A stretch of DNA of 64,000 nt from positions 615,793-679,792 of the forward strand of contig NZ_JAPVBH010000003.1 of assembly GCF_026967795.1 (NCBI RefSeq). The letters run 5' to 3'. The translations under genes and the position numbers were made by a program. Below are positions 51,053 to 64,000 of this stretch, in pieces. The notes under the pieces were generated by a model that had not been told where the DNA came from, did not search any database, and saw only the letters and a program-made list of their open reading frames with translations. Position 1 is the first letter of the stretch. Every line of letters begins with the position of its first letter. The stretch is from Modestobacter sp. VKM Ac-2986 (GTDB lineage Bacteria > Actinomycetota > Actinomycetes > Mycobacteriales > Geodermatophilaceae).

Positions 51053-51053
<1 letters not shown>
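49860..51053 (-). CDS. pgk: phosphoglycerate kinase
   Basis: The product is 397 residues; the ATG overlaps the gap stop by one base. Landmarks are [18 protein letters not shown], the substrate-binding Arg region and [13 protein letters not shown] near the C-terminus, all intact. Confidence 0.96.
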
Positions 51054-52195
<1,142 letters not shown>

Positions 52196-52211
52196 TCACC
52201 GGACCCCACGA

Positions 52212-52262
52212 AGACGTCCGCGACGTCTCCCCGGTCCGCCCGGGGAGACGTCGCGGACGTCT
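52212..52262. terminator. 22-23-bp perfect hairpin between whiA and gap
   Basis: A perfect stem starting AGACGTCCGCGACGTCTCCC closes a loop of ~7 bases. It lies after the whiA terminator and before the gap promoter, and contains two GACGTC words per arm. Confidence 0.7.
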
Positions 52263-52278
52263 GGTGACGTGCTGGAGC

Positions 52279-52333
52279 GGCCCCACTGGAGGGGCCCGCG
52301 CTGAGCTCGCGAAGCGTGGGGGGCAGCGGGGTC
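52279..52333 (-). terminator. AAGGACCCC-type terminator after whiA
   Basis: AAGGACCCC directly follows the whiA TAG on the minus strand; CCCCGCTG pairs with CAGTGGGG (one G-U), extendable by GG/CC. Confidence 0.7.
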
Positions 52334-52336
52334 CTT

Positions 52337-53317
52337 CTACTGGGCGAGCATGTCGTCGGTGACGACGGACTCCGTGTCCGGGATGCCGAGGTCCTTGGCG
52401 CGCTTGTCGGCCATCGCCAGCAGCCGCCGTATGCGCCCGGCGACGGCGTCCTTGGTCATCGGCGGGTCGGCGCGCTGGCCGAGCTCCTCCAGCGAGGCCT
52501 GCCCGAACTCCAGCCGCAGCCGGCCGGCGACCAGCAGGTGCTCGGGGGCCTCGTCGGCCAGGATCTCCAGGGCGCGCTCCACCCGGGCGCTGGCGGCGAC
52601 CGCGGCCCGCGCCGAGCGGCGCAGGTTGGCGTCGTCGAAGTTGGCCAGCCGGTTGGCGGTGGCCCGGACCTCCCGGCGCATCCGCCGTTCCTCCCAGGCC
52701 AGGACGGCGTCGTGGGCGCCCATCCGGGTGAGCAGGGCGCTGATCGCGTCGCCGTCGCGGACGACGACCCGGTCGGTGCCGCGCACCTCACGGGCCTTGG
52801 CCGCGATGCCGAGCCGGCGGGCGGCGCCCACCAGGGCCATCGCCGCCTCGGGCCCGGGGCAGGTGACCTCCAGGGACGACGAGCGCCCCGGCTCGGTCAG
52901 CGACCCGTGCGCCAGGAAGGCCCCGCGCCAGGCGGCCTCGGCGTCGCCGATGCCGCCGGAGACCACCGACGGCGGCAGCCCGCGCACCGGGCGTCCGCGC
53001 TGGTCGACCAGGCCGGTCTGTCGGGCCAGGCCCTCGCCGTGCTTGGCGATCCGGACCAGGTAGCGCACGCCGCGGCGGATGTTGCCGCCGGCGAGCACGC
53101 TGACGCCGCTGGTGTAGCCGTAGACCTCGCTGATGTCGCGGCGCAGCCGCCGGGCCACCGAGCCGGTGTCGAGCTCGGCCTCGATGACCACGCGGCCACC
53201 CACGATGTGCAGGCCGCCGGAGAAGCGCAGCAGCGCCGTCACCTCGGCCTTGCGCTCGGAGGTCTTCGTGCACTCCACGCGGGAGAGCTCGTCCTTCACC
53301 ATCGCAGTCATCGCCAT
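52337..53317 (-). CDS. whiA: sporulation/cell-division regulator WhiA
   Basis: The product is 326 residues, starting [14 protein letters not shown] with GGGGGAAGGG upstream. The N-terminal LAGLIDADG-like domain ([20 protein letters not shown]) and the C-terminal helix-turn-helix ([23 protein letters not shown] region) are visible. WhiA acts with WhiB in sporulation-septation of streptomycetes and is widely conserved in Gram-positives. It is 73 bases downstream of yvcK. Confidence 0.94.
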   Translation of the reverse strand: MAMTAMVKDELSRVECTKTSERKAEVTALLRFSGGLHIVGGRVVIEAELDTGSVARRLRRDISEVYGYTSGVSVLAGGNIRRGVRYLVRIAKHGEGLARQTGLVDQRGRPVRGLPPSVVSGGIGDAEAAWRGAFLAHGSLTEPGRSSSLEVTCPGPEAAMALVGAARRLGIAAKAREVRGTDRVVVRDGDAISALLTRMGAHDAVLAWEERRMRREVRATANRLANFDDANLRRSARAAVAASARVERALEILADEAPEHLLVAGRLRLEFGQASLEELGQRADPPMTKDAVAGRIRRLLAMADKRAKDLGIPDTESVVTDDMLAQ

Positions 53318-53390
53318 GAGCGGTGTTCCCTTCCCCCTGTGTGCCGGCCGGTGCACCGGTCGTCCCGGTGTGCGGCCACTCCCCCGGCGG

Positions 53391-54419
53391 TCACCGGGCA
53401 CCGACCACGGAGGCCAGTGCGGCAGCGAGCCGGTGCGGATCGTGCTGAGCCGCGTCGTCGGATGCAGCCACCGGAGCCAGGACCAGCTCCGCACCGCACC
53501 CTTGCACAGCAGACAGCAGACCACGCCGGTCAACAACCGCAGCCGCATCGGCGATGACAGTGTGCAACGACACGCCCCCGAGGTGCCCCAGCAGGACCCT
53601 CAGGTGCTCCTGTGGGGAGAACCCGTCCGTCTCCCCCGGCTGCGGCTCCAGGTTCAGGACGACGACCACGCGGGCCGGGCTGGCGGCCAGCGCCGCCCGC
53701 AGCCGCGGCACCAGCAGGTGCGGCAGCACGGAGGTGTACCAGGAGCCCGGCCCGAGGGTGATCACGTCGGCCTCGGCGATCGCGGTGAGCACGTCGGGGT
53801 GCACCGGGGGGTCGGCCGGGGAGACGTGGATGTCGCGCACCCGGCCCGGGGTCGAGGCGATCGCCACCTGCCCGCGGATGCGCCGGGTCTCCCGCGGGTC
53901 GTCGGGGTCGACGCTGGCCACGGTGGCCACCAGGTCGAGCGGGACGTCGGCCATGGGCAGCACCCGGCCCACGGAGCCCAGCAGGTCCCCCAGCGAACGC
54001 AGGGCCCGCACGGTGTCGCCCTGGTGCAGCTCGGTCCAGCCGGTGAGCATGAGGTTGCCGACGGGGTGGCCGGCGAGCGCGCCCTCCCCGCCGATCCGGT
54101 GCTGCAGCAGGGCGGCCATCTCCTGGGTGCGCGGCTCGTCGCCGGCCAGCGCGGCGAGCGCCATCCGCAGGTCACCGGGCGGGAGCACCGGCAGCTCGCG
54201 GCGGATGCGGCCGGAGCTGCCGCCGTCGTCGGCCACGGTCACCACGGCGGTCAGCGTGCTGGTGAGCAGCCGCCACGCGGCGAGCGAGGCGGCCAGCCCG
54301 TGCCCGCCGCCGAGCGCGACGACCCGCGGGCCGTCGGGGCCCAGCGGCGCACGGGCGGGCCGGGCGGCCGGGACCGGCGGCGGGGCGGCGATCCGCACCG
54401 GCCGGTCGGCGTCGCTCAC
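53391..54419 (-). CDS. yvcK: gluconeogenesis factor-like YvcK/CofD-type protein
   Basis: The product is 342 residues; the GTG overlaps the rapZ stop (GTGA). The fold's phosphate/nucleotide loop is [14 protein letters not shown], followed by [16 protein letters not shown] and [28 protein letters not shown] is also typical. B. subtilis YvcK is needed for growth on gluconeogenic carbon and cell shape; it binds UDP-sugars. The first ~30 residues are Pro-rich. Confidence 0.92.
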   Translation of the reverse strand: MSDADRPVRIAAPPPVPAARPARAPLGPDGPRVVALGGGHGLAASLAAWRLLTSTLTAVVTVADDGGSSGRIRRELPVLPPGDLRMALAALAGDEPRTQEMAALLQHRIGGEGALAGHPVGNLMLTGWTELHQGDTVRALRSLGDLLGSVGRVLPMADVPLDLVATVASVDPDDPRETRRIRGQVAIASTPGRVRDIHVSPADPPVHPDVLTAIAEADVITLGPGSWYTSVLPHLLVPRLRAALAASPARVVVVLNLEPQPGETDGFSPQEHLRVLLGHLGGVSLHTVIADAAAVVDRRGLLSAVQGCGAELVLAPVAASDDAAQHDPHRLAAALASVVGAR

Positions 54420-55420
54420 TCGCGCCCCAGGTCGCGGTGGCGGGCCGAGGCGGCGACGCCCTCGGTGGACAGCCGGCGGGCGAACTCCTCGGCGATCGCG
54501 ACGCTGCGGTGCTTGCCGCCGGTGCAGCCCACGGCGAGGGTCAGGTAGCGCTTGCCCTCGCGCCGGTAGCCGGGCAGCAGCAGGGCGAGCACCTTCATGT
54601 ACTCGTCGAGGAACTCCCCGGCGTGCTCCTGGCCCAGCACGTAGTCGCGCACCTCGGCGTCCCGGCCGGTCATCGGGCGCAGCTCGGGGATCCAGTGCGG
54701 GTTGGGCAGGAACCGGGCGTCGACGACGAGGTCGGCGTCCAGCGGCAGCCCGTACTTGAAGCCGAAGCTGAGCACCGTCGCGGTCACCTCGGGGGCGGCC
54801 CCGTGCACGACGAACGCCGACTCCAGGGTGGCCCGCAGCTGGTGGACGTTGAGGTCGCTGGTGTCGACCCACAGGTCGGCCTCGCCGGCGATCCCGGTGA
54901 GCAGCTCGCGCTCGGCCTCGATGCCGTCGGCCAGCCGGCCGCTGCCCTGCAGCGGGTGCTCGCGCCGGTTGGACTCGTAACGCCGGATGAGGACCTCGTT
55001 GCGGGCGTGCACGTAGACCACCCGGGGCCGGTGGCCGGCCTCGGCGAGCAGCCGGATGGACTCCTGCAGGTCGCTGGAGAAGGCCCGGCTGCGGACGTCG
55101 ACGACGGCGGCGAAGCGGCGGAGGTCACCGCGGGCACCCAGCTCGACCATCGGCTGCAGCAGCGCCGGCGGGAGGTTGTCGACGACGAAGAAGCCGAGGT
55201 CCTCCAGCACCCGCCCGGCGGTGTTCTTGCCGGCGCCGGACAGGCCGGTGACGACCACGACGTCCAGCGGCGCCAGCTCGGTGCTCGCCGGGTCGGCCGA
55301 CGGCGCGGCGTCGCCGGGCACGCCCTCGACCGGTCCGTCGTGGACCGGCACGTCCTCGACCGGCCCGTCGTGGGCCGGCACGTCCTCGACCGGCCGGTCG
55401 TCGTGCTCGCCGGCGGTCAC
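54416..55420 (-). CDS. rapZ: RapZ/YvcJ-family nucleotide-binding protein with repeat extension
   Basis: The product is 334 residues, longer than the usual ~290 because the N-terminus carries about three units of an 10-residue repeat ([10 protein letters not shown]), from 30-bp tandem repeats in the DNA. The P-loop reads GLSGAGKNT (59-67): Asn66 replaces the usual Ser/Thr after Lys. The rest is standard: [16 protein letters not shown], and the C-terminal [17 protein letters not shown]. The family binds nucleotides or small RNA (E. coli RapZ) and is always next to yvcK/whiA in Gram-positives. The GTG overlaps the uvrC stop. Confidence 0.9.
   Translation of the reverse strand: MTAGEHDDRPVEDVPAHDGPVEDVPVHDGPVEGVPGDAAPSADPASTELAPLDVVVVTGLSGAGKNTAGRVLEDLGFFVVDNLPPALLQPMVELGARGDLRRFAAVVDVRSRAFSSDLQESIRLLAEAGHRPRVVYVHARNEVLIRRYESNRREHPLQGSGRLADGIEAERELLTGIAGEADLWVDTSDLNVHQLRATLESAFVVHGAAPEVTATVLSFGFKYGLPLDADLVVDARFLPNPHWIPELRPMTGRDAEVRDYVLGQEHAGEFLDEYMKVLALLLPGYRREGKRYLTLAVGCTGGKHRSVAIAEEFARRLSTEGVAASARHRDLGRE
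55321..55410 (-). repeat. 30-bp tandem repeat in the rapZ 5' end
   Basis: Three consecutive 30-base units starting at 55321, 55351 and 55381, each with CGTCCTCGACCGG or a near copy. They keep the frame and encode [14 protein letters not shown] units. Copy number could vary between strains. Confidence 0.8.
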
Positions 55421-57495
55421 GTGCTGCTCCCGGCGGACGGGCGGACCCGGCCGACCTCGGCGGTGTCGCCGGCGGCAGCGCCCTGCACGGCGCCGGCGGG
55501 CGCGACGCCCACGGGGGCCTCCTCCAGCTCGACGGCGTCCTCGGCGACCACGTCGGGTGCCCGGTCGGCCGCCGACCCCGGCGCGGTCGGCTCGGCCACG
55601 GCCGCGAGGACCGCCTCCGCCGTGCGCCGGCCGATGCCGGGCACCGCGGTGAGCTCCTCGACGGTCGCGGCACGCAGCCGCTTGAGGGATCCGAACTGCT
55701 TCATCAGGGCCTTCCGCCGGGTGTCGCCGAGCCCCGGGACGTCGTCCAGGAGCGAGACCAACATGGTGCTGGATCGCTTCTGCCGGTGGTAGGTGATGGC
55801 GAACCGGTGCGCCTCGTCGCGGACCCGCTGCAGCAGGTACAGCGCCTCGGAGGTGCGCGGCAGGATGACCGGGTCGGGGTCGTCGGGCAGCCACACCTCC
55901 TCCATCCGCTTGGCCAGGCCGCAGACGGCGATGTCGACGACGCCCAGCTCGGCCAGCGAGCGGCTGGCCGCGGCCACCTGCGGGGCACCGCCGTCGACGA
56001 CCAGCAGGTTCGGCGGGTAGGCGAACCGGCGCGGCCGGCCCTCCTCGGCGGCGACGCCCTGCTCGTCGCGCCGGTCGGCCTCGTCCTTGAGGTGCCGTGC
56101 GAACCGGCGGCGCACCACCTCGGCCATGGCCGCCGTGTCGTCGGTGCCGGCGGCGACGGCGAACCGGCGGTAGTCGGCCTTCTTGGCCATGCCGTCCTCG
56201 AACACGACCATGCTGGCCACCACGTTGGTGCCCTGGACGTGCGAGATGTCGATGCACTCGATCCGCAGCGGGGCGTCGGGGAGGTCGAGGGCCTCCTGGA
56301 TCTCCGACAGCGCCAGCGAGCGCGCGGTGAGGTCGCTGGCCCGCTTGACCCGGTGCCGGGCGAAGGACTCCTTGGCGTTGCGCTCGACGGTCTCCATCAG
56401 GCTGCGCTTGTCACCGCGCTGCGGCACCCGTAGCGACACCTGGGAACCGCGCAGCTCGCTGAGCAGCTCGGTGTAGACGTCGGCGTCGTCGGGGAGCTCG
56501 GGGACCAGCACCTCGCGGGGCACGGACTCGCCGACCTCGCCGGTGCCGGTCTGCTCGTCGACCCCGCCGTAGACCTGGAGCAGGAACTGCTCGACGAGCT
56601 GGCCGGTGGTGACGTCCTCGACCTTGTCGATGATCCAGCCGCGCTGGCCGCGGACCCGGCCGCCGCGGACGTGGAAGACCTGGACGGCGGCCTCCAGCTC
56701 GTCCTGGGCGAAGGCGACGACGTCGGCGTCGGTGCCGTCACCGAGGACGACGGCCTGCTTCTCCATCGCCCGGCGCAGCGCGCCCAGGTCGTCGCGCAGC
56801 CGGGCGGCCTTCTCGTACTCCATCGCCTCGGCGGCCTCGGCCATCTGACGCTCGAGCTTCCGCGTCATCTGCTCGGTGCGGCCGCCCATGAAGTCGCAGA
56901 AGTCGTCGACGATGTCACGGTGCTCCTCGGCGCTGACCCGGCCGACGCAGGGGGCCGCGCACTTGCCGATGTAGCCCAGCAGGCAGGGCCGGCCGATCTG
57001 GGCGGCCCGCTTGAACACGCCGTTGGAGCAGGTGCGGGCGGGGAACACCCGGGTCAGGGTGTCGAGGGTCTCCCGGATGGCCCAGGCGTGCGCGTAGGGG
57101 CCGAAGTAGCGGACGCCCTTGCGCTTGGGCCCGCGCATCACCTGCAGCCGCGGGAACTCCTCGTTCAGCGTCACGGCCAGGCTCGGGTAGCTCTTGTCGT
57201 CGCGGTAGCGGACGTTGAACCGCGGGTCGAACTCCTTGATCCAGTTGTACTCGAGCTGGAGCGCCTCGACCTCGGTGCCGACGACGGTCCACTCGACGCT
57301 GGCGGCGGTGGTGACCATCTGCCGGGTGCGCGGGTGCAAGCCGTAGACGTCGGCGAAGTAGCTGTTCAGCCGCTGCCGGAGGCTCTTGGCCTTGCCGACG
57401 TAGATGACCCGGCCGGCCGGGTCGCGAAACTTGTAGACCCCCGGGTCCTCGGGGATGCTGCCGACCGCTGGGCGGTACGTGGACGGGTCGGGCAT
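55417..57495 (-). CDS. uvrC: excinuclease ABC subunit C
   Basis: The product is 692 residues. GIY-YIG domain: [28 protein letters not shown] domain near [12 protein letters not shown]; RNase H-like endonuclease domain with [20 protein letters not shown] and VVDGGAPQV; tandem HhH at [22 protein letters not shown]. The last ~65 residues are an acidic/Ala-rich tail. It incises on both sides of UvrB-bound lesions. A TAATCT six bases before the ATG points to a leaderless mRNA. First gene of uvrC-rapZ-yvcK-whiA. Confidence 0.95.
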   Translation of the reverse strand: MPDPSTYRPAVGSIPEDPGVYKFRDPAGRVIYVGKAKSLRQRLNSYFADVYGLHPRTRQMVTTAASVEWTVVGTEVEALQLEYNWIKEFDPRFNVRYRDDKSYPSLAVTLNEEFPRLQVMRGPKRKGVRYFGPYAHAWAIRETLDTLTRVFPARTCSNGVFKRAAQIGRPCLLGYIGKCAAPCVGRVSAEEHRDIVDDFCDFMGGRTEQMTRKLERQMAEAAEAMEYEKAARLRDDLGALRRAMEKQAVVLGDGTDADVVAFAQDELEAAVQVFHVRGGRVRGQRGWIIDKVEDVTTGQLVEQFLLQVYGGVDEQTGTGEVGESVPREVLVPELPDDADVYTELLSELRGSQVSLRVPQRGDKRSLMETVERNAKESFARHRVKRASDLTARSLALSEIQEALDLPDAPLRIECIDISHVQGTNVVASMVVFEDGMAKKADYRRFAVAAGTDDTAAMAEVVRRRFARHLKDEADRRDEQGVAAEEGRPRRFAYPPNLLVVDGGAPQVAAASRSLAELGVVDIAVCGLAKRMEEVWLPDDPDPVILPRTSEALYLLQRVRDEAHRFAITYHRQKRSSTMLVSLLDDVPGLGDTRRKALMKQFGSLKRLRAATVEELTAVPGIGRRTAEAVLAAVAEPTAPGSAADRAPDVVAEDAVELEEAPVGVAPAGAVQGAAAGDTAEVGRVRPSAGSST

Positions 57496-57501
57496 GGGTC
57501 C

Positions 57502-57507
57502 AGATTA
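57502..57507 (-). promoter_or_regulatory. -10 (TAATCT) for leaderless uvrC
   Basis: TAATCT ends six bases before the uvrC ATG on the minus strand, placing the transcription start at the ATG. A LexA-type box was not found nearby. Confidence 0.5.
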
Positions 57508-57602
57508 GGTCGGCGCACCGACAGTCCGCCGCGCCGGCCGGTCCCGTCCGCTCCTCCCCCGCCCGGCGGCCCCCTGACCTGCGCCGGACCACCTGGGGGA
57601 CG

Positions 57603-57656
57603 CCGACGGCCCGCCGGCCGCACCCCCGGGCGGGGACGCGACCGGCGGGCCGTCGG
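57603..57656 (-). terminator. terminator after uvrA
   Basis: Perfect 15-bp arms (CCGACGGCCCGCCGG and complement) enclose a 24-base loop 16 bases after the uvrA stop. Confidence 0.8.
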
Positions 57657-57671
57657 AGCGGGGTGCCGCGG

Positions 57672-60599
<2,928 letters not shown>

Positions 60600-60871
60600 G
60601 TGATCCCTGTCGGTCGCAGTGGTCCGGTGCTGGCCGGCCCGCCCGGGGGCGGGGACCAGGTCGTGCGGAGGGCCGGAGGCCGGTGGTGCAGGAGGCCGGG
60701 GCCGGTGGTGCGTGGGCTCGGGGGCCGGCGGGGGCCCGCGCCGGTGGTGCTGTGCGGAGGACCCCTGCGTCCGTCACCGAGGTGAACGGCGCCCCCGGGG
60801 ACGGGCTTCCCCGCGGCCGGTGTCGGCCGGGTGTCACCCGCCACAAGCAGCGGTCCCGGCGCAGGGACCGG
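60600..60871. other. 272-bp region between uvrA and the amidase gene
   Basis: No coding frame is supported. It holds three direct copies of GCCGGTGGTGC (60679-60689, 60701-60711, 60740-60750) within a G-rich stretch upstream of uvrA on its own strand. No LexA-type palindrome was found. Confidence 0.5.
60679..60750. repeat. three 11-bp direct repeats upstream of uvrA
   Basis: GCCGGTGGTGC occurs three times at spacings of 22 and 39 bases. They could be binding sites or chance in G-rich DNA. Confidence 0.5.
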
Positions 60872-62299
60872 TCAGTCGGGGGCCGGTCGTGGGTCGAGGA
60901 CCGGGGCGTACCGGCGCCAGGGCGACCGGCGCTCCAGCTCCCCGGCCAGCCAGAGTAGACGCGTCTCGGCACCTGGCGGTCCGACCAGCTGGACCGAGGT
61001 GGGCAGCCCCGCCCGGCCCGGCCCGGCGGGCAGCACCAGCGCCGGGAACCCGGCCCCGTTCCACGTCGCCGTCCAGGGCGCCCAGCGTGCGTTGGCAGCG
61101 GCGTTGGCCAGCCAGCCGCGTTCGTGCCACGGCCGGGCGGGCAGCGGCGGACCCGAGGTGACCGGGGTGAGCAGCACGTCGACGTCGCTGAAGAAGGCGG
61201 TCGCCCGGGCCCGCAGGGCCGGCTGCGGGCGGTCGAGCCCGGCCCGGCGGACCCAGCTGCCCAGCCGGGTGTGCACGCGGTTCCGCCGCTCCAGCGCCCG
61301 CCGGTCGAGCCCCAGCGCCTCGGCGTCGGCGTCGGCCCCGGCCAGCCAGCGGGCCACGGTGCCCAGTGCGTCCACCGGGGTGACCACCGGGTCGCGGTGG
61401 ACGACCGTGTGCCCGGCCGCACGCAGCTCGGCGGCGACCGCGTCCACCGCGGCCCGCCCGGCTTGGTCCAGCCGGACCCCGGGCACCGGCGACCGGGTGG
61501 ACACCGCCACCCGCAGCGGGCCGCCCGGCCCGACCGGCGGCTCCGGGTCGACACCGGCCAGCACGGCCAGCCCGAGGGCGAGGTCGGCGACGGTGGTGGC
61601 GAGCACCCCGTTCTCGGCCATGCCCGACCAGCTGTCGGCGCCGATGCCCGCGGGCACGACGCCGGCGCCGGGCTTGAGGGTGACCAGGCCGCAGGCCGCG
61701 GCGGGCAGCCGCAGCGACCCCATCCCGTCGTTGCCGTGCGCCAGCGGCACGACGCCGGCCGCCACCGCCGCGGCGCTGCCACCGGAGGACCCGGCCGGCG
61801 ACCGCGCGGTGTCCCAGGGGTTGCGGGTGACGGTGCCCCGGCCGTCGGTGGCGGCGAAGACGCACAGCTCGGGGACCCGGGTGAGCCCGACGACCACGGC
61901 TCCGGCCGCCCGCAGCCGGGCGACCACCGGGTGGTCGGCGGTGGCCGGCGCCGGGGAGTGCGCCGGCGCCCCGTCGGTGGTGACCTCGCCGGCCACCGCG
62001 ACGTTGTCCTTGACCGCGACCGGCACCCCCGCCAGCGGCAGCTCGGCCCGCCGGGGCGAGGCGTCGACGGCGGCGGCCTCGGCCAGCGCGGCCTCGGCGC
62101 GGACCACGCGGAAGGCGCCGATCCGGGACTCGGCGGCGGCCAGGTGGCGCAGGTGCGCGCGGACGACCTCGACCGCGGACAGCCCCCCGGAGCGCACCCG
62201 GGCGGCCAGCTCGGTGGCCGTCAGCCCGACGACGCCGTCGTCACCGGCGGCCGGCACGGGCAGGGCGGCCGGGCGTGCGGGACCTGCGCCGGCGTCCAT
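60872..62299 (-). CDS. amidase signature family enzyme
   Basis: The product is 475 residues. The ATG at 62299 is chosen because TAGGTT ends seven bases before it, as in leaderless mRNAs; a GTG at 62323 would overlap that promoter. The Ser-cis-Ser-Lys triad is Lys97 (VAVKDNVAVAG), Ser172 (GSSGGSAAAVAAG) and Ser195 (NDGMGSLRLPA). The usual DTGGS around the nucleophile reads DGMGS. Substrate unknown; no gatCAB partners are adjacent, so a role in tRNA-dependent amidation is unlikely. Confidence 0.88.
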   Translation of the reverse strand: MDAGAGPARPAALPVPAAGDDGVVGLTATELAARVRSGGLSAVEVVRAHLRHLAAAESRIGAFRVVRAEAALAEAAAVDASPRRAELPLAGVPVAVKDNVAVAGEVTTDGAPAHSPAPATADHPVVARLRAAGAVVVGLTRVPELCVFAATDGRGTVTRNPWDTARSPAGSSGGSAAAVAAGVVPLAHGNDGMGSLRLPAAACGLVTLKPGAGVVPAGIGADSWSGMAENGVLATTVADLALGLAVLAGVDPEPPVGPGGPLRVAVSTRSPVPGVRLDQAGRAAVDAVAAELRAAGHTVVHRDPVVTPVDALGTVARWLAGADADAEALGLDRRALERRNRVHTRLGSWVRRAGLDRPQPALRARATAFFSDVDVLLTPVTSGPPLPARPWHERGWLANAAANARWAPWTATWNGAGFPALVLPAGPGRAGLPTSVQLVGPPGAETRLLWLAGELERRSPWRRYAPVLDPRPAPD

Positions 62300-62306
62300 G
62301 ATGGTG

Positions 62307-62312
62307 AACCTA
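62307..62312 (-). promoter_or_regulatory. -10 (TAGGTT) for leaderless amidase
   Basis: On the minus strand, TAGGTT ends seven bases before the amidase ATG. Divergent MBL gene begins at 62347. Confidence 0.5.
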
Positions 62313-62346
62313 GCCGGGGTCACCGACAGTTCTCGATCGGAGCACG

Positions 62347-63012
62347 ATGAGCGCGCAGTACACCGGGGACGTCACCGTGGGTGGGCCGGCGCAGACGCGC
62401 GAGCTGCCCGGCCTCACCGTCACCAAGCTGGCGGTGAGCGAGATGGCCAACAACGCCTACCTGCTCACCAGCACCGCGACCGGGCAGTCGCTGCTGGTCG
62501 ACGCCGCCGCCGAGCCGGCCGCACTGCTGGCGCTGGTCGGCGACGCCGACGTCCGCACCGTCGTCACCACCCACGGGCACTGGGACCACCACCGCGCGCT
62601 GCCCGAGGTCGTCGCGGCGACCGGCGCGCAGACCGTCGCCCACCCCGCCGACGCCGCCGACCTGCCGGTGCCGGTCACCCGGCCGGTCGGGCACGGGGAC
62701 ACCGTCGCCGTCGGCGACCAGGTGCTCGAGGTGGTGCACCTGCGCGGGCACACCCCCGGCAGCATCGCGCTGGTCTGGCGGGGTGGGGAGGCGGCGGGTA
62801 CGCACGTCTTCACCGGGGACAGCCTCTTCCCCGGCGGGGTGGGCAACACCCAGGGCGACGCCGCCCGGTTCACCAGCCTGCTCGACGACGTCCGGGCGCG
62901 GCTGTTCGACGTCCTGCCCGACTCGACCTGGGTCTACCCGGGGCACGGCAGCGACACCACGCTGGGCGCCGAGCGACCCGCCCTGGAGGAGTGGCGCCGC
63001 CGCGGCTGGTAG
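62347..63012 (+). CDS. MBL-fold metallo-hydrolase
   Basis: The product is 221 residues; CGGAGC lies upstream of the ATG. The metal-binding motif is THGHWDHH (His76, His78, Asp80, His81), followed by HLRGHTPGS, FTGDSLFPGG and VYPGHGSDTTLG. This resembles the hydroxyacylglutathione hydrolase-like (glyoxalase II) group, but the specific substrate is not known. Divergent from the amidase. Confidence 0.88.
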   Translation: MSAQYTGDVTVGGPAQTRELPGLTVTKLAVSEMANNAYLLTSTATGQSLLVDAAAEPAALLALVGDADVRTVVTTHGHWDHHRALPEVVAATGAQTVAHPADAADLPVPVTRPVGHGDTVAVGDQVLEVVHLRGHTPGSIALVWRGGEAAGTHVFTGDSLFPGGVGNTQGDAARFTSLLDDVRARLFDVLPDSTWVYPGHGSDTTLGAERPALEEWRRRGW

Positions 63013-63028
63013 CCGGGCACGCACGGCC

Positions 63029-63052
63029 GGTTCGCGGCGGATCAACCGGGTA
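63029..63052 (+). promoter_or_regulatory. candidate SigF/SigB-type promoter
   Basis: GGTT (63029-63032) and GGGTA (63048-63052) with a 15-base spacer match the mycobacterial SigF consensus GGTT-N15-17-GGGTA. The gene at 63151 is the first downstream, so the two small proteins may be stress-induced. Confidence 0.5.
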
Positions 63053-63150
63053 GGGGGCGATCGAGTCCGCGGCGCGAGCCACGGGGTCCGGGACACCGCC
63101 TCCGGCCGGGTCCTGCGCACGAGCCCTCGATCCGAGCCAAGGAGCACACC

Positions 63151-63399
63151 ATGAGCATGACGAACAACGACGCCGCCACCGGTACCCGCGACATCAAGTC
63201 GCACGAGACCACCAGCTTCGCCGACCTCGGCAAGGAGATGTGGTCCTACCTCACCGGCAAGGGCGCGGCCATCAACTACCAGTTCGTGGACATGGTCGTC
63301 GAGGTCCCCCGCGAGACCGGCGCGGACGCCCCCCGCGCCACCTGGAAGCTGAACGGCACCCTGCGCATCACCACCGCCGAGAACGCCTCCGAGGGATGA
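63151..63399 (+). CDS. small protein of unknown function
   Basis: The product is 82 residues; AAGGAGC lies upstream of the ATG. The middle has TSFADLGKEMWSYLTGKGAAINYQFVDMVVEVPRE. No membrane segment or signal. Its stop overlaps the next gene (ATGA) and a SigF/SigB-type promoter lies upstream; it may therefore belong to the stress response, but the family is not recognised. Confidence 0.75.
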   Translation: MSMTNNDAATGTRDIKSHETTSFADLGKEMWSYLTGKGAAINYQFVDMVVEVPRETGADAPRATWKLNGTLRITTAENASEG

Positions 63400-63845
63400 C
63401 CCCGGAGGTGGGCCGCCTCGAGCTGACCGGCGACCTGTCGATCGAGGTGGACGGCGCCCCCGTCCAGGTCACCGCCCGCGGCGGTGACGTGGACGTGGTC
63501 GCCGACGACGTGCGCGGCTTCGTGCTCGGCCTGCGGGCGGCCGCCACCGCCCGGACCGGCACCCGGCCCGGGCGGGCCGACGTCGGCACGCTCGCCGGTG
63601 CGCTCGCCGACGCCGGGCTCACCGCCCGGCTGCGGTCGCCCTCGCAGGACGTCGTGACCGTCGGGGCCGGGGTCGACTCCGCGCTCGGCGGGCTGCTGCT
63701 GGGCACCCGGCTGGCCCGGCCCGACGCGGTCGGCGTGCTGCGGGCCAGCGGCCGCGCCCGCGAGGTCGAGGCCGGCCTCGCGCTGGCGCTGGTGCTGCTG
63801 GGCGTCACGGCGTCGCGCCGCCTCGGACTGCGCCGCCGGGACTGA
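63396..63845 (+). CDS. small protein of unknown function, coupled to upstream gene
   Basis: The product is 149 residues. The ATG at 63396 overlaps the stop of the previous gene by four bases; a longer in-frame extension upstream has no coding character because it runs through the other gene. The N-terminal half is a strand-rich region (VGRLELTGDLSIEVDGAPV); the C-terminal third is hydrophobic and Arg-bounded (LALALVLLGVTASRRLGLRRR), perhaps membrane-associated. Unknown family. Confidence 0.7.
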   Translation: MTPEVGRLELTGDLSIEVDGAPVQVTARGGDVDVVADDVRGFVLGLRAAATARTGTRPGRADVGTLAGALADAGLTARLRSPSQDVVTVGAGVDSALGGLLLGTRLARPDAVGVLRASGRAREVEAGLALALVLLGVTASRRLGLRRRD

Positions 63846-63850
63846 CCCAC

Positions 63851-63889
63851 CCGGACGGCGTCGCGGCGGACCGCCGCGACGTCGTCCGG
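63851..63889 (+). terminator. terminator after the last gene
   Basis: An almost perfect ~19-pair palindrome (outer arms CCGGAC and GTCCGG) lies six bases after the stop. Confidence 0.75.
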
Positions 63890-63923
63890 ACGGCCCGCAC
63901 CGGGGCCGTGGTGCGGGGGCGGT

Positions 63924-64000
<77 letters not shown>

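Noticed and set aside
57496..57540. LexA/SOS box at uvrC or uvrA
   Set aside because: No CGAAC-N4-GTTCG-type palindrome seen before either gene.

Overview
The window is very GC-rich, with GTG/TTG starts, stop-start overlaps of 1-4 bases and actinobacterial marker genes (rbpA, whiA, opcA, a RipA-like NlpC/P60 protein, an actinobacterial suf operon). Gene content and order suggest an actinobacterium of the Geodermatophilaceae/Frankiales kind (Blastococcus, Geodermatophilus or Modestobacter); the genus is inference. From memory, most of the window is colinear (inverted) with the Mycobacterium tuberculosis Rv1420-Rv1481 block, so this is mainly conserved chromosomal core with a few local additions. 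No rRNA, tRNA, CRISPR array, transposon or phage gene was seen. The last 77 bases are pure G and look like a sequencing or contig-end artefact.

Layout. 1-4.4 kb: the end of a possible STAS protein, a lipoprotein coupled to a membrane GT2 glycosyltransferase, and a membrane GGDEF protein. 4.4-9.3 kb (minus): a MoxR/DUF58/VWA operon behind a RipA-like peptidoglycan hydrolase. 9.6-13.9 kb: aconitase, an atypical SDR and a CbiX-like chelatase in overlapping frames, then a small-ORF leader and an FBP (EF-G-binding type) gene. 14.8-21.4 kb (minus): sulfurtransferase, NTF2-like protein, ABC exporter, enoyl-CoA hydratase with a small HTH protein, and an ABC-F ATPase. 21.5-25.6 kb: two tandem, very hydrophobic paralogous membrane proteins. 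25.6-33.2 kb (minus): a GNAT gene and the suf operon sufR-B-D-Rieske-C-S-U-T. 33.4-38.8 kb: a ClpC-like ATPase, ctaA, a VanZ-like gene and ctaB (haem A). 39-46.2 kb: the pentose phosphate cluster tkt-tal-zwf-opcA-pgl. 46.3-52.1 kb (minus): rbpA, secG, an orphan solute-binding lipoprotein and gap-pgk-tpiA. 52.3-60.6 kb (minus): uvrC-rapZ-yvcK-whiA and uvrA. 60.9-63.8 kb: an amidase, an MBL-fold hydrolase and two small proteins of unknown function.

Function. The window links central carbon flow (glycolysis, pentose phosphate pathway, aconitase) with the supply of cofactors these need (Fe-S clusters from SUF; haem A for cytochrome oxidase), DNA repair (UvrA, UvrC), sporulation/cell-division control (WhiA and YvcK/RapZ) and envelope turnover (RipA-like, MoxR).

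Non-coding structure is the most unusual part. Many genes end in long perfect hairpins. Five of these share the same start, AAGGACCCC, directly after or three bases after the stop codon, with different loops, which points to a dispersed terminator family. Several genes (ctaA, uvrC, the amidase, possibly sufR) have a -10-like hexamer 6-7 bases before the start codon, as expected for leaderless mRNAs. A palindrome sits at the sufR start, a SigF/SigB-type promoter pattern precedes the last two small genes, and a 29-codon ORF with hairpins precedes the FBP gene.
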